Assembly: GCF_020283565.1 (NCBI RefSeq)
Contig: NC_060064.1
Coordinates: forward strand, 18,620,337-18,684,336
Reading direction: 5' to 3'
Source of the DNA: Trifolium pratense
Taxonomy: Eukaryota > Streptophyta > Magnoliopsida > Fabales > Fabaceae
Length of the DNA stretch: 64,000 nt
Shown: piece by piece, positions 36,217 through 47,758 of the stretch
Layout of the letters: each line of letters opens with the position of its first letter
Position numbering within the stretch: position 1 is the first letter of the stretch
Notes under the pieces: generated by a model
Databases searched by the model: none
Told to the model about the DNA's origin: nothing
The model's input: only the letters and a program-made list of their open reading frames with translations
Position numbers and translations under genes: made by a program

Positions 36217-36919
36217 GTAAGTAAAAAACAATATTATAGATTTTTTTTTTTCTTTTTCTTTCTAACTTTGAGTTTCAGCTTTATGTTTTTTAAAAGTTTA
36301 AGCAAATGCTGGATATGAAGCAGATTTATGTAAAAGGGTGTAGTTTAGTTTCTGTTTTTAGTAAAGCTTTTGAATTTTTTAATGACTTTTACACTGTTTT
36401 TAGCTCAAGGTTAAGAAATATTTTTAGTAAATGAGTGATTTAATTATTAACCAAAACTGTTATAAATGTTTGGTTTAATTTTTTTAATCATGTTTTCAGA
36501 ATTTTCTTAGTCTAGTGGTTTTTTAAATCATAAATTTGCAAAATATCTCATCAATTATTTACATTTTTATTTTAATGGCTATTTTTTTTTTTGTCTTTTG
36601 TTAGGAGATTAATTTCTGATTTTACTGCTTGAAAGTTAGAACACTTGCAAGTTGCAATGAAACAATTTTTTTTTTTTTTTTTTTTTTTTTTTGTAATTTA
36701 GTGAAGTTCAAAATAGATCTATGATATAATTCAGCTAAACTAAAACCCAAACTTTGTGTCTTTATTTTTCTTTCTTCATTATCAATGAGAATCCTTTAAT
36801 GATTTTTCACTTAAACTTCTGAACTTGGCATATTCAAGAAGGTTCAATACATTTATGGGATTTTTTTTATTTTTATTTTAATAATGACACTTGTTTCAAT
36901 GACCCATTTGTTTTACCAT

Positions 36920-37005
36920 CTGGGTCTAGCGCAAATGATTGATGCACAATGTCACTGTCGTAAATCTTGAGTACCGAGTACAAGTTCGATTCCTATTCAT
37001 AAAAA
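36920..37005 (+). mobile_element. SINE-like repeat in the AHL1-like 5'-UTR intron
   Basis: gggtctagcgcaaatgattg (A-box-like) and gtacaagttcgattcct (B box) with an A tail at 37000-37010. Target duplication not found. Confidence 0.45.
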
Positions 37006-37205
37006 AAAAAGGCCTTTCACCTGGGTTCGAAACCCAGCTTCCTCACTTGTGTGTGTCAGTTTATAATGATTTTGCCATTTCGTCTATGTACCAAAAAAAT
37101 GGCCCATTTTCTTTCTACATTCTAAGTACATTTTTTTTTTTTTTTGTCATCATGCAGTTATTGGTTTGATTGTATAGATTTAAGAGGGAAAAGTTTGAAG
37201 TTTGC

Positions 37206-40200
37206 ATGGAAGGGAGAGAAGGTAACAACTCAGGGGTAACAGTGATAGGAGCAGAAGCTCCATCAACTTATCATATGGCACCAAGGAGTGAAGCTCCAAC
37301 TCAACATGGTGCTGTTCCTGAATCAGGAAGTGGAGCTATCGGTGTCTCACCGGTGAATGTAGGATTGGATGGAGGAACAATTAAGAAGAAAAGAGGTAGG
37401 CCAAGGAAATATGGGCCAGATGGGTCGGTTGCTGCTGTGGCGTTGTCCCCGTTGCCAATCTCATCTTCAGCTGCTTTTGTTAATGAATTTTCAACCGCGA
37501 AGCAGGCGAAACCGAAGGGAATGGAGTTTAAGCAGTCGAAAAAAGGTGGAGTTGATCCTCTAGGTAAATTATTTGATGGTTTTGGTGTTATTATTGTACG
37601 TAGTTTTTGTCTTTAAACATGATTTTTTCACTTAGATTTATTGTTAACTCATTTTCACGTCAAAGTACGAAACATAAATAATTTTACCTTAAATTCACTT
37701 TTAACTCGAATCAAGTTTACAAAATCAATTTTTACCACAGTAAAAAGTCATCCTTTTGTATTAAAGTGAGGCGAAACAATTCAATTTTATGATGTTGTTT
37801 CCTTGCTTTGAAAGGTCATTACTATGTCAACAAGAGAGTGTTAGACAATAGTAATTATATTATTTTATAAGGGTAGTGTGGTCTTTTCAAATCTTTAGTT
37901 TATATATGCTATTGTAACCCTTGTGTTTCTAAGTTTTTGTTCATTCTATTGAAACCCTAAGTTCAAGGGTTTTTCTCTTTTTCTATGTTTCTATATGTTC
38001 AACCTTGTTAACATGGTATCAAAGAGCTTGGTTGATTGGTAATAAAAGAAAGAATAAAGAGTAAGGTTAATGCAGCGCTTCCGTCGAAGAGATAAACGTG
38101 TTTTTGCAAATTGGGAAAATTTCTTCAATTTGATTTACGCCCAAATTATTTTGGTTAATTTGGATAAAGTTGTTTGCAATTTGTTGGAGACCATAAGCAA
38201 TTAAAGGTCTTGAACACTCAAACCTGGAGGAAGTGATTGCTTCAATTTGTCGGCTTTCTCAACGTCAAACACACAGAGTGTGTAAAGTGAGAAGGAAATC
38301 CTTAATCTCGTTGATTTGCTTAGGCATTGTTGCAAGTGACATTGAGAGCGTATGGAAGGAAATGTGATGTGAATTTTGTTTTTTTTTAGTGTTTGATTTA
38401 TTGTTGATTGATTCATATGAGTGCTTGATATGGCTATGACTCATTCTTTGGCTGCTCCTCTCCCTGTTAGTTATGGTATTGATCATGTATATCCATATGA
38501 GACTACTTCGCGAGTATTTGATCTTGCTAAGCAGTTCCAAAAGTTTCTTGCCACTCAGCCACATGCTACATATGTCTCGTCTATTAAAGGTTTAACTCAG
38601 TCTAACTTTCCAGGTATCTCCTCTTCCATATGGATCCTTGATTCTGGAGCATCACATCATATGTCATATGATCATAAGTCTTTTTTGTCTTTAAATTCTA
38701 AATCTTCCATGTCAGTTATGACTGCCGATGGCACTCTTATGCCAATAGCAGGAATAGGGTCAGTGTCCACATCTAATTTGTTTCTTTCTAATGTTTATTA
38801 TATTCCTAATCTCACATTGAGTCTTGTTTCTGTTAGTCAATTGTGTGATTCTGGTTACTCGGTTATGTTTTCTTCCACTCATTGTTATGTGCAGGATCCA
38901 CAATCTGGGAGGTTGATTGGGACTGGCCGCAGACATGGGGGACTTTATGTTTTGGATGAGCTGAAAGTTCCAGATACTGCAGCCTCAACTTCTACTTCCA
39001 CTATTGATTTATCATCTTTTCGTTTGAATTTATCATCTTCCAAATTTTATTTGTGGCATTCTCGTCTTGGTCATGTTTCAGCATCTAGATTAAAATACTT
39101 AGCCTCTACTGGAGCTTTAGGAGAATTGCAAATTAATGATATTTCTGATTGTTGTGGTTGCAAACTTGCTAAATTTTCTGCCTTGCCTTTTAACAAAAGT
39201 ATTTCTGTGTCCAAAGCACCTTTTGATTTGGTTCATTCTGATGTTTGGGGTCCATCACCGATTCTTACCAAAGGTGGGTCAAGATATTATGTCTCCTTTA
39301 TTGATGATCATACTCGTTATTGTTGGGTTTATCTTATGAAAAATCGTTCTGAGTTCTTTGATATTTATCGTATGTTTCGTGCTATGGTTAAAACCCAACA
39401 TAATGCTGTCATAAAGTGTTTCCGTTCTGATTTAGGTGGTGAGTATACTTCTAATAAATTCTCCGAGTTACTTGCTTTTGATGGTACTATTCATCAAACT
39501 TCTTGTACTGATACTCCTCAACAAAATGGCGTTGCTGAAAGGAAACATCGTCATATTGTTGAAACTGCTCGTTCACTTTTGTTGTCTGCTTCAGTTCCAT
39601 GTGAGTTTTGGGGCGAGGCAGTTTGCACAACTGTTCATGTTATTAATAGAATTCTGTCATCAATCACCTCAGGCTTGTCTCCCTTTGAAAAGTTGTATGG
39701 TTCCACTCCTGATTATTCTTGTTTGAAAGTCTTTGGTTCTACTTGTTTTGTTCTTCGTCCACAAGTAGAACGTAATAAATTGTCTCCTCATTCAACAATA
39801 TGTGTTTTTCTTGGTTATGGTGAAGGTCAAAAGGGTTATCGTTGTTTTGATCCTTCAAGTAAAAAATTGTATGTTTCTCGTCATGTTGTGTTTCTTGAGC
39901 ACATACCTTTTTTTTCTCTCTTTCCTCTGATTCAAATACTCCCAGCAGGTCTGAACTAATTAATATTGATCCTTTTGGCATTGATGATGATATTTCTAGT
40001 GACTGTAATTTTGAGAACTGCAGGGATGGTACTAGTGCTACTCCAGATACATATGTTCCTTCTGTTCCAATGACTCCTCAACAATCTCCCATGACTGTTG
40101 TTCCTACTGCACCTCCTCCGTCACCACCACATCCTCCTCCTCGTTACCCTCTTCGTGATCGTAAGTCTACTCAGTTGCCTGATTTTGTTTATTCAACTTA

Positions 40201-43200
40201 TTCTGCTTCTTTTGCTTCTTTCCTAACCTCTGTCCACAGTTTATATGAGCCATCTTCCTATAAAGAAGCTATTCTTGATCCCCTTTGGCAGAAGGCTATG
40301 GATGAGGAACTTGCTGCTTTGCACAAGACAGATACTTGGGACATAGTACCTCTTCCACCAGGAAAACGTGCTATTGGGTCTCGTTGGGTATACAAGATTA
40401 AAACCAAGTCTGATGGGTCAGTTGAGCGCTACAAAGCTCGTTTGGTGGCTAAGGGATTCTCTCAACAATATGGTATAGATTATGAAGAAACATTTGCTCT
40501 TGTGGCCAAGATGACTACTATTCGTACTCTTATTGCAGTTGCATCTGTTCGTCAGTGGCATATTTCTCAAATGGATGTTAAAAATGCTTTTCTAAATGGC
40601 GATCTTTAAGAGGAAGTTTATATGGTACCTCCAGCAGGTGTTTCTCATAATCAGGGGGAAGTGTGTAAGTTGAAGAAATCATTATATGGTCTAAAACAAG
40701 CTCCCCGAGCTTGGTTTGAGAAGTTCTCAGCTGTGATTATATCTCTTGGATTCTGCTCTAGTGATCATGATTCTGCTTTATTTGTTAGGACAACTTCTCA
40801 TGGTCGTGTTATACTCTCCTTATATGTCGATGATATGATTATTACAGGTGATGATGTTGATGGAATTGAAGAATTGAAAACACAGTTAGCAAAAATATTT
40901 GAGATGAAGGATTTGGGCCCTCTTCGCTATTTCTTGGGAATTGAAGTTGCATACTCTCCTAGAGGATATCTTCTATCTCAATCCAAGTATATTTCCAACA
41001 TTCTTGAGCAATCTCGCCTCTCTGATACTCGAGTAGTAGATAGTCCGCTAGAGTTGAATGTGAAATATGCTCCATCTGATGGCGTTCCTCTATCCGATCC
41101 CACTTTGTATCGTACTCTGGTTGGAAGCTTGGTGTATCTCACTATTACTAGACCTGATATTGCTTATGCAGTGCATGTTATTAGCCAGTTTGTTGTTTCT
41201 CCCACTACTGTGCATTGGGCAGCCGTGCTTCGCATTCTTCGTTATCTTCGGGGAACTCAGTTTCAAAGCCTTTTGTTTCCATCATCTTCTTCCTTAGTGG
41301 TGCGTGCTTACTCTGATGCAGATTGGGCTGGTGATCCTACCGACCGTAAGTCTACCACCGGGTTTTGTATCTTTCTTGGAGATTCTCTCATTTCTTGGAA
41401 AAGTAAAAAGCAGGACATTGTCTCTCGCTCTTCTACTGAAGCTGAATATCATGCTATGGCATCCACGACAACTGAAATTGTTTGGTTGCGTTGGTTACTT
41501 TCTGATATGGGTGTTACTCTTTCTGAACCAACTCCTATGTATTGTGACAACAAAAGTGCCATTCAAATTGCCCACAACTCAGTATTTCATGAACGCATTA
41601 AGCACATTGAAATTGATTGTCATTTCACACGTCATCATCTTCAGCATGACACAATTACTTTGCCTTTTATTTCTTCCTCCTTGCAGATTGCCGATTTGTT
41701 CACGAAGACTCATTCTATTAAACGTTTTCGTTTATTGATTGACAAACTCTCGATGCTCCCTATCACTGCATCGTGAGTTTGAGGGGAGATGTTAGACAAT
41801 AGTAATTATATTATTTTATAAGGGTAGTGTGGTCTTTTCAAATCTTTAGTTTATATATGCTATTGTAACCCTTGTGTTTCTAAGTTTTTGTTCATTCTAT
41901 TGAAACCCTAAGTTCAAGGGTCTTTCTGTTTTTCTATGTTTCTATATGTTCAACCTTGTTAACAATTACTATGTCAACAAGAGAGTGTTGAATAAACATT
42001 TAATGTGTAATTCTATGCATGCATTATTTTCTATGTTACATGGCAATTTTATCCCTAAGAAAAATATAAAACAAACATAACATACAACTAATGTGCTTAA
42101 CTTATATTATAGACATTACTGCCTAATTTAAGCATCTACTCGGTTCTGTTAATAGCTATTGTTGTTACTTTTGAAGGTGACTCGGTTGGTACCAACTTTA
42201 TGCCGCATATCATTACCGTCAATGCTGGCGAGGTATACTTGAGTGATAACATATTTTAAATTATAAATAAGCAAGCATATAATGTTAATTCTTCTTTAAG
42301 AAGAGACAATTATGTAATGTTATTTACTTTACTCTTTTCCTGTTTTAGGACATTACAATGAAAGTTATATCTTTTTCGCAACAAGGACCACGAGCTATAT
42401 GCATCCTATCTGCTAGTGGCGTGATTTCAAATGTTACACTTCGTCAGCCTGATTCTTCTGGCGGTACTTTGACCTATGAGGTGCTTCTCATTGTTTTATA
42501 ATTTTCAAATATTCATGTGGAAATTATAAATTTTCTTTATCATCTGATTACTGGTATAAAGTTTGTGTTAATTGGTTCAATATCTAATGTATCATATTTT
42601 GTATGTTTTTTCCTAGGGCCGTTTTGAGATACTCTCACTATCTGGATCATTCATGCCTACTGAGAGCCAAGGAACAATAAGCCGGTCCGGTGGAATGAGT
42701 GTTTCTTTGTCAAGCCCTGATGGCCGTGTTGTAGGTGGTGGAGTTGCCGGTCTTCTTGTCGCTGCCACTCCTGTGCAGGTAAACATTTGTCCATTAGCTG
42801 TTTCTATTGAGCTTATACTTATTTTTTGTTGGTAGTGTTTCTATTGAACTTATGGACACAAGGGAACTTATGGAATCATCGTATAACGTGTCCATTATCT
42901 GTTTTCAGCTTATTTTTGTAAGCTCTCCGGGATAGCTTATGAAAACAGCTTATAGAATTTATTTTAGCTTATGAAAACAGCTTATGGAATCATCGTATAA
43001 AAAATGACTTATACATAAAAACTCATAATAAGCGCTTAATTAAACTCTATCCTAATAGATGCGTTATATTCTCTATTTTACCAGGTGGTGGTTGGAAGTT
43101 TTCTGCCAAGTAACCAACAAGACCAGAAAACGAAGAAGCCAAAATCTGATTATGCAACAGCTACCGTTACCGCACCTATTCCAGTGTCTTCGGAACCACC

Positions 43201-43381
43201 TTCAACCAATGGTGAAAGGATAGATGTCATGTGTGGACACCCAATGCAAAATTCCGGAACATTTAACTCGAACTTTACTCCTCCCTCGGCCTTTCGCAGA
43301 GAAAACTGGGCTAACATGCACTCCGTGCCGGACTCAATGAAGTCTGCAACTGATATTAACATATCTTTGCCTGATAATTAA
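37206..43381 (+). CDS. AHL1-like: AT-hook motif nuclear-localized protein (AHL1-like)
   Basis: Five coding exons, 37206-37563, 42177-42232, 42349-42480, 42617-42778 and 43085-43381, join with GT-AG borders into 334 residues. The start MEGREG at 37206 is chosen because it is the first ATG after the UTR splice and matches the family. One type-II AT-hook ([13 protein letters not shown]) is at residues 61-73. The PPC/DUF296 domain spans about 130-243, with the core [12 protein letters not shown] and [12 protein letters not shown]...VQVVVGSF. A polar tail follows. Family role: trimeric nuclear-matrix proteins that bind AT-rich DNA in the minor groove and shape chromatin and gene expression. Arabidopsis AHL1 has the same tail style (SF..Q.QDQK.KK). 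The first coding intron (4.6 kb) contains a complete Copia retrotransposon, but the exons are intact. Confidence 0.95.
37839..38013 (+). repeat. 5' LTR of the Copia element
   Basis: 175 bp, two mismatches against the 3' LTR. Ends TG...CA. Confidence 0.95.
38421..39959 (+). pseudogene. Copia protease-integrase part of pol
   Basis: A 512-codon open frame. The aspartic protease motif DSGASHH is at 74-80. The zinc-binding part before the integrase is H213, H218, C244/C247. The integrase catalytic triad is D274, D337 and E373, with the expected 35-residue spacing between the last two ([25 protein letters not shown]). The frame ends early at 39959, because reading shifts at a T8 run near 39908-39915. 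Downstream pol sequence continues in another frame. The N-terminal gag part is absent. Confidence 0.92.
40070..41776 (+). pseudogene. Copia reverse transcriptase-RNase H part of pol, split by a stop
   Basis: Two frames in the same register, 40070-40609 and 40622-41776, are separated by a TAA at 40607-40609 inside the motif that normally follows KNAFLNGDL. The first frame holds the Pro-rich linker and the RT start ([24 protein letters not shown]). The second holds the RT catalytic YVDD (68-71 of that frame), [12 protein letters not shown], the RNase [17 protein letters not shown] and CDNKSA. The second frame also keeps the C-terminus up to the polypurine tract. Confidence 0.92.
41790..41964 (+). 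repeat. 3' LTR of the Copia element
   Basis: 175 bp, directly after the polypurine tract. Confidence 0.95.
42895..43050. repeat. Small dispersed repeat in the AHL1-like intron 4
   Basis: gcttatgaaaacagcttat occurs twice, with agctctccgggatagctta. It resembles a common legume short repeat. Class not determined. Confidence 0.4.
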
Positions 43382-44015
43382 AGATGATAATCAACCCGCA
43401 ATCACAAATCCACCGCTGTTGCTAACTACATTCATGACGGATGAGCTATTTATTTGTAATGTTTCCGGTGTTGTTCTGTATCGTGTAGATCGTTTCAAAC
43501 CTGTTATCTACTGTCTAATTACCGTAGGATGAAGTAGTTGACTTGTGTTGTATGTTGCAGGCTTGCAGCGACGTTTCTTCATTATTCGTTGTTTAATAGA
43601 GCATATGATCACGTCGCTGATTAGGTAGATGCTGCAATGTGAAAGTATTTATGAGTAGGCTAATTTGGTTGCAATGAAAATTTGATGCAAACTGAAGTTG
43701 ATGAAGTATAATTTGATGTCACAATTCACAACCATATGCTTTTGGTATTGCTCATTTCTGGATACATTTTTAGTTATTTTTTGTAAGTATAGACAACAGA
43801 TTTTTCACCTAAATTTACATGCTTAATATTATTTCAATGCTTCCCAACTGCATGTTTCAATATTATTCAATGTTCATAATAATTTTTAATAAAAGATGAA
43901 CATTGAATATAATGGAGCACATGCTAGTATTTTGAAAAGGATATAGTACTGTACTTTTTATTAGGCATGTTGGAAAAGGAATGAGAATAAACTTGGAAAC
44001 ATACTATGAAAATGA
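43382..44015 (+). other. AHL1-like 3' UTR and downstream AT-rich sequence
   Basis: The first ~300 bases after the TAA are less AT-rich and likely 3' UTR. The exact poly(A) site is not visible. Confidence 0.45.
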
Positions 44016-44021
44016 GTCATC

Positions 44022-44592
44022 AGTCTTGGGAGACTAATTTATCGATTCAGTTAACTAAGATATGTTTAAGAGAGTTTCTTTTGACGCTCTATGAGTTTCT
44101 TGCGCACTATTTTTTTATTCTTCCGCTACTTAAATAACAGATATTATAAAATGAGAATTTTGAGAAAAAACACAGTCTATTACTTAAGTAGCAGATGATG
44201 TTTGAGAAACTCATGACGTGCCAAAAGAAACACAGTCTATGTTTAAAGGGTTGAGTGTCAGTGGTGGAACAAGAAAAAATAGTTTGATTGAGTGGGCCAC
44301 AAATGTATCATAGTGTTCAATTGCGAAGACTAATTTATTGATTGAGTTAAGTAAGATAGGTTTAAAAGAGTTTATTTTGGCATCTATAAGTTTCTCGTGT
44401 GCCCTATATTTACTCATTTGCTACTTAAGTAGCATATGTTATAAAATGAGAAATTTAAGAAAAAATCACCGTCCGTTACTTAAGTAACGGATGGTGTTTG
44501 AGAAATTCATGGGGCGTGAAAAGAAACATTCCTATGTTTAAAGGGTTGACTGTTAGTGGCGGAACAAGAAAAAATAGTTTGAGTGCGCCACA
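44022..44592. repeat. Direct duplication (~270 bp x 2) with palindromic cores
   Basis: Copy 1 (about 44022-44300) and copy 2 (about 44321-44592) share agactaattta, gtttgagaaa, gtttaaagggttga and ggaacaagaaaaaatagttt in order. Each has a dyad around tacttaagta. In copy 2, ccgtccgttacttaagtaac (44470 onward) plus ggatgg is an almost perfect 26-bp palindrome. Confidence 0.75.
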
Positions 44593-44834
44593 AAAAATTA
44601 CAATAATATATAAATTAAATACAAAAATTATATCGAATATAAATATATAAGTCGTAAAAAAACAGACACTATTTGATACTACCAAATTTTAAACTTATGA
44701 GCTCATATTGAAAAAAAATAAATTGATACCAGACTGTTTTTCACACGTTTTTTTTTCTTTGTTTCTTTCAACATACTATCGAATTTTGAAGTAAATAATT
44801 AAAAAAGTCAAGTATCTATTGCATGATGTGTCGG

Positions 44835-45952
44835 GAATGTTAATTCCGTTAGTCAATTAGGTCCAAAACGTTAGACGTTAAATGTGATGATGTGGCATTG
44901 TTATTAGAATATTTTATTAATTTACTGATTTTTGTAATGTCCATTATGACTTTTATTTTATTTAACATCAATTTAAAAAAGAAAAAACATAATAAAACAC
45001 ATAATCCAAAGAAGAAAAAAAAAACACAACCAATTGAGAAATTTAGCTATCTTCTTCCTCTTCTCTCCTCCCCCCTTCACCAGAACAGCACACGCTCCAC
45101 ACCTCACCACACCAAACTATGTGATTGCAACTTCTTCCAAATCCCAACAAGTCATTGATTATGCACTTCTTTCCAACATTTTCCTATATGAATCCCTTCT
45201 CTCAAACACATTTCAATCTTCTTTTTTCTCACAAACCCACCACCACACTCAATCTTTCCAGCATCGCTGCAAAACCGTCCGACACCAATGGTCGTCACCA
45301 TTTTTCTACTCATTAAAGTTCTATCTCCTTCACCAAACGGATCGTTAAACTACCACCATCATTGTCGGAGCTCCGCCACTTTAAATACCGTTTCCAGTCA
45401 CCCACGATGCCGGATCTTGAAATATAAATATGAGATTTATGTTTCTCTTCAACTCTTTGATGAAAACCTACCAATTGATTTTAAACCCGGCCGATTTCCG
45501 ACCACTGCAAGCCAACCCATAGAAAACAAGCACCAAATCCTTGCTCCTAGTCACGAGCTCTCTCTATTTATCAAAAAATTTTCATTTATAGAAACCTTGT
45601 CGCCTGACCGCCGTCGTCTTTGCCTCGGGCAGCAAGAGAGAGGATGTCGATGCAATTTGGAGAGAAAATTGAAATGGAGCAAGAATGAGAGAGAAATTAA
45701 ATTATTATGTTTATGTCTTTTTTAAATTAATGTTAAATAAAATAAAAGTTCATAATGGACATTAAAAAAATCAGTAAATTAATAAAATATTCTAGTAATA
45801 ATGTCACATCATCACATTTACCAGACATTTAACGTTTTGGACCTAATTGACTAACGAAATTAACATTCAGGGACTATTTTTTAGTTTTCCTTCATTCAGG
45901 GACTAACTTGACAGCGAGTGACACTTTCAGGGACCAAAGTGACTGTTTACTC
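44835..45952. mobile_element. Mutator-like element with long inverted repeats (possible Pack-MULE)
   Basis: About 150 bp at the left (44836-44985) match the inverse of 45724-45872, for example gttagtcaattaggtccaaa and tagaatattttattaattta. The 10-bp gatgtgtcgg flanks at 44825-44834 and 45953-45962, close to the 9-bp duplication of Mutator elements. The right terminus extends about 80 bp beyond the matched repeat, so the left end seems shortened. The middle (45040-45720) is C-rich and unlike its flanks, suggesting captured gene sequence. It has open frames without recognisable domains. Confidence 0.6.
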
Positions 45953-45962
45953 GATGTGTCGG

Positions 45963-46480
45963 ACCATTTTGTAAGGAGTTATCAATGTTGTTGCTTGCTT
46001 GTTTCACCATTTCGTAACGAGTTATCAGTGTTGTTGTTTTGTTTCATCCTCCACTTGTTTTGTTTCCATTACGATAAACCATATTTGAGCATTAAATTTG
46101 CATGTGTTGAATTCCAAGATCCAAGAAGCCTCTTGAAATCATTTTCATGTCTCTTTGATTTAGATGGCAACCAACCAATATGACAAGAAAAGGACAGGCC
46201 ATGTGGAGTTGTGATTGCTTTGAACATATGTCCGTTCGAGGACTATTAACATGACATGAGCGTTAATCGAAGAACTAAATAGTAAAATGAGATAGTTTAA
46301 GAAATTTTAGTTGATTAATAGTTGAAGAGATAGTGGTAATTTAAGAACTAAATTGAAAGTTTATTGTTATTAAAATTAGTAATATCCACCTTGAACTGGA
46401 TTCATCCACCTAAGAATTTCTCCCGAACAATAAACACTAGATTTTGGTTAGACCGTCAAATCTAGATCTTCTTCGGCCTT
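45963..46480. other. Intergenic, nothing recognised
   Basis: A short internal duplication (gagttatcaatgttgttg / gagttatcagtgttgttg). No gene features. Confidence 0.4.
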
Positions 46481-46489
46481 TATTTTTTG

Positions 46490-46805
46490 AGTTAATTTTA
46501 ACCGTACACCTATCATCAATATCATTGATCGTATGTTTTTTTTTTTTTTTATTTTTTTAAAAAGCATTGATTGTATGTTATAGATTGAGATAGGTGGCTG
46601 AGATTGCAGCAACACCATTATGTCACTGGAGAGGATTCAAATCCTCGAACGGATCTGGATCCTATCCAACCATCTCTCTCATGTTTTTTTCCTCTTCATG
46701 CATTAATGTTAACCGTTTACTCATCAATTAATATTATTGACTGCATTTGGTAGATTGAAATGAGGTGACTGAGATTGCATCAACATCATTCTGCAATTGG
46801 TAGAT
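46490..46805. repeat. Degenerate direct duplication
   Basis: The phrase tagattgagataggtggctgagattgc at 46580-46610 (first bases shown only in part) recurs as tagattgaaatgaggtgactg at about 46751. Upstream atcatcaatatcattgat and catcaattaatattattgac also correspond. Confidence 0.45.
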
Positions 46806-47450
46806 TTCTATAATATTTGTTTAAACGTAAGATTGAATAAAACAAATTTATGTTATCCCTCCAGTTTTTAAGAGGAGTCTCTGGTAATTTTGAGTTCAGT
46901 CGGAAGACAAGTAAAATCTGATCGATATTACTTCTAGATATCAAAATTTTAAAATAATATTTATTTAAACTATTTTTATTGGGTACAGAAAACAAAAGAA
47001 ATTATTTATTTAAACTGCCATTAGTCTCTGAATGTATTAAAATTATACATACATCCAAAATATCTCATATGATAGTAATTTTATGAACTAAATTGACCAA
47101 CAAATATATTCGAAGACTAAAATTGACTATCTAAAAATAGATTAAAGGACTAAAACGACTAATAAAAGAGACATTTGTGGATCTGTTTAGAATTTTGATA
47201 CATTAAGGGACTAAAATGACCGCAACTTACACATTCGAAGAACAAAATGGCAGTTTTCCCTTTATACAATAAGCTATTCTATTTGAAGATTATTTATAGA
47301 ATTGATCAAGTAAGCAAATAACACAGAAAAAAATATGCATATCACATAAAATCAGTAAGTTAGTACCTAAATGGTTATCATCTCTAAAAGTACTTTTTGT
47401 TCATGTCTCTAAAGCACTCTAACTAACAGAAAGAATCTAAAACTTCACCT
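46806..47450. other. AT-rich intergenic, nothing recognised
   Basis: Downstream of the cornichon gene. No motif or repeat border was seen. Confidence 0.4.
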
Positions 47451-47469
47451 ATGATATGTATCACAATCT

Positions 47470-47758
47470 TCTCAAGCACCATTTTCCCTCATTCTTGCCT
47501 AAGCTTCAACATAGATTGTCTCATGTATCTTTCTAAAAATTCTATCTCATCATCCATGACTTGCTCCAAGGTTCGTGTCCATGGAATTCGGTTTAAAAGA
47601 TGTATTCGCCTGCAAAAGTATTGAATGTCAGCGTATAGCTTCATCGATATTATAAAGAATTTGATTAGATGATATAGTTATCAAATAATAACAGAACTCA
47701 AAACTTCAAACACAAAGGTATTGGAAACTTACAGCTTCCCAAGAAGGTAAGTCACCAT
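47470..47758 (-). other. Probable 3' UTR of the cornichon gene, with an intron
   Basis: A donor GCT|GTAAGT at 47733/47732 and an acceptor ttttgcag|GCGAAT near 47612 (minus strand) suggest a spliced 3' end. The exon after that acceptor is open for 38 codons in one frame but matches nothing I know. Confidence 0.4.

Larger units (their letters stand above)
37839..41964 (+). mobile_element. Ty1/Copia LTR retrotransposon inserted in the AHL1-like gene
   Basis: LTRs at 37839-38013 and 41790-41964 (175 bp each, TGTTAGAC...GTTAACA) differ at two positions. The primer site tggtatcaaagagc follows the 5' LTR, and the purine tract gtgagtttgaggggag precedes the 3' LTR. Inside are protease, integrase, reverse transcriptase and RNase H in Copia order. 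Most of gag is missing: only about 400 bases lie between the primer site and the protease frame. A 21-bp direct repeat flanks the element (37818-37838 and 41965-41985), longer than the usual 5 bp. The element is in the same orientation as the host gene. The pol frame has one frameshift and one nonsense codon, so this copy is not autonomous. Confidence 0.95.

Noticed and set aside
36661..36692. Poly(T) run as a regulatory tract
   Set aside because: A plain homopolymer in a UTR intron. Nothing beyond length supports function.
45288..45725. 145-codon open frame in the Mutator-like element
   Set aside because: No recognisable protein. It runs into the right inverted repeat, so the end is element sequence.
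47541..47612. Extra cornichon coding exon with 38 open codons
   Set aside because: The reading does not match the cornichon C-terminus, and joining it in frame requires an unsupported splice. It is treated as likely 3' UTR.
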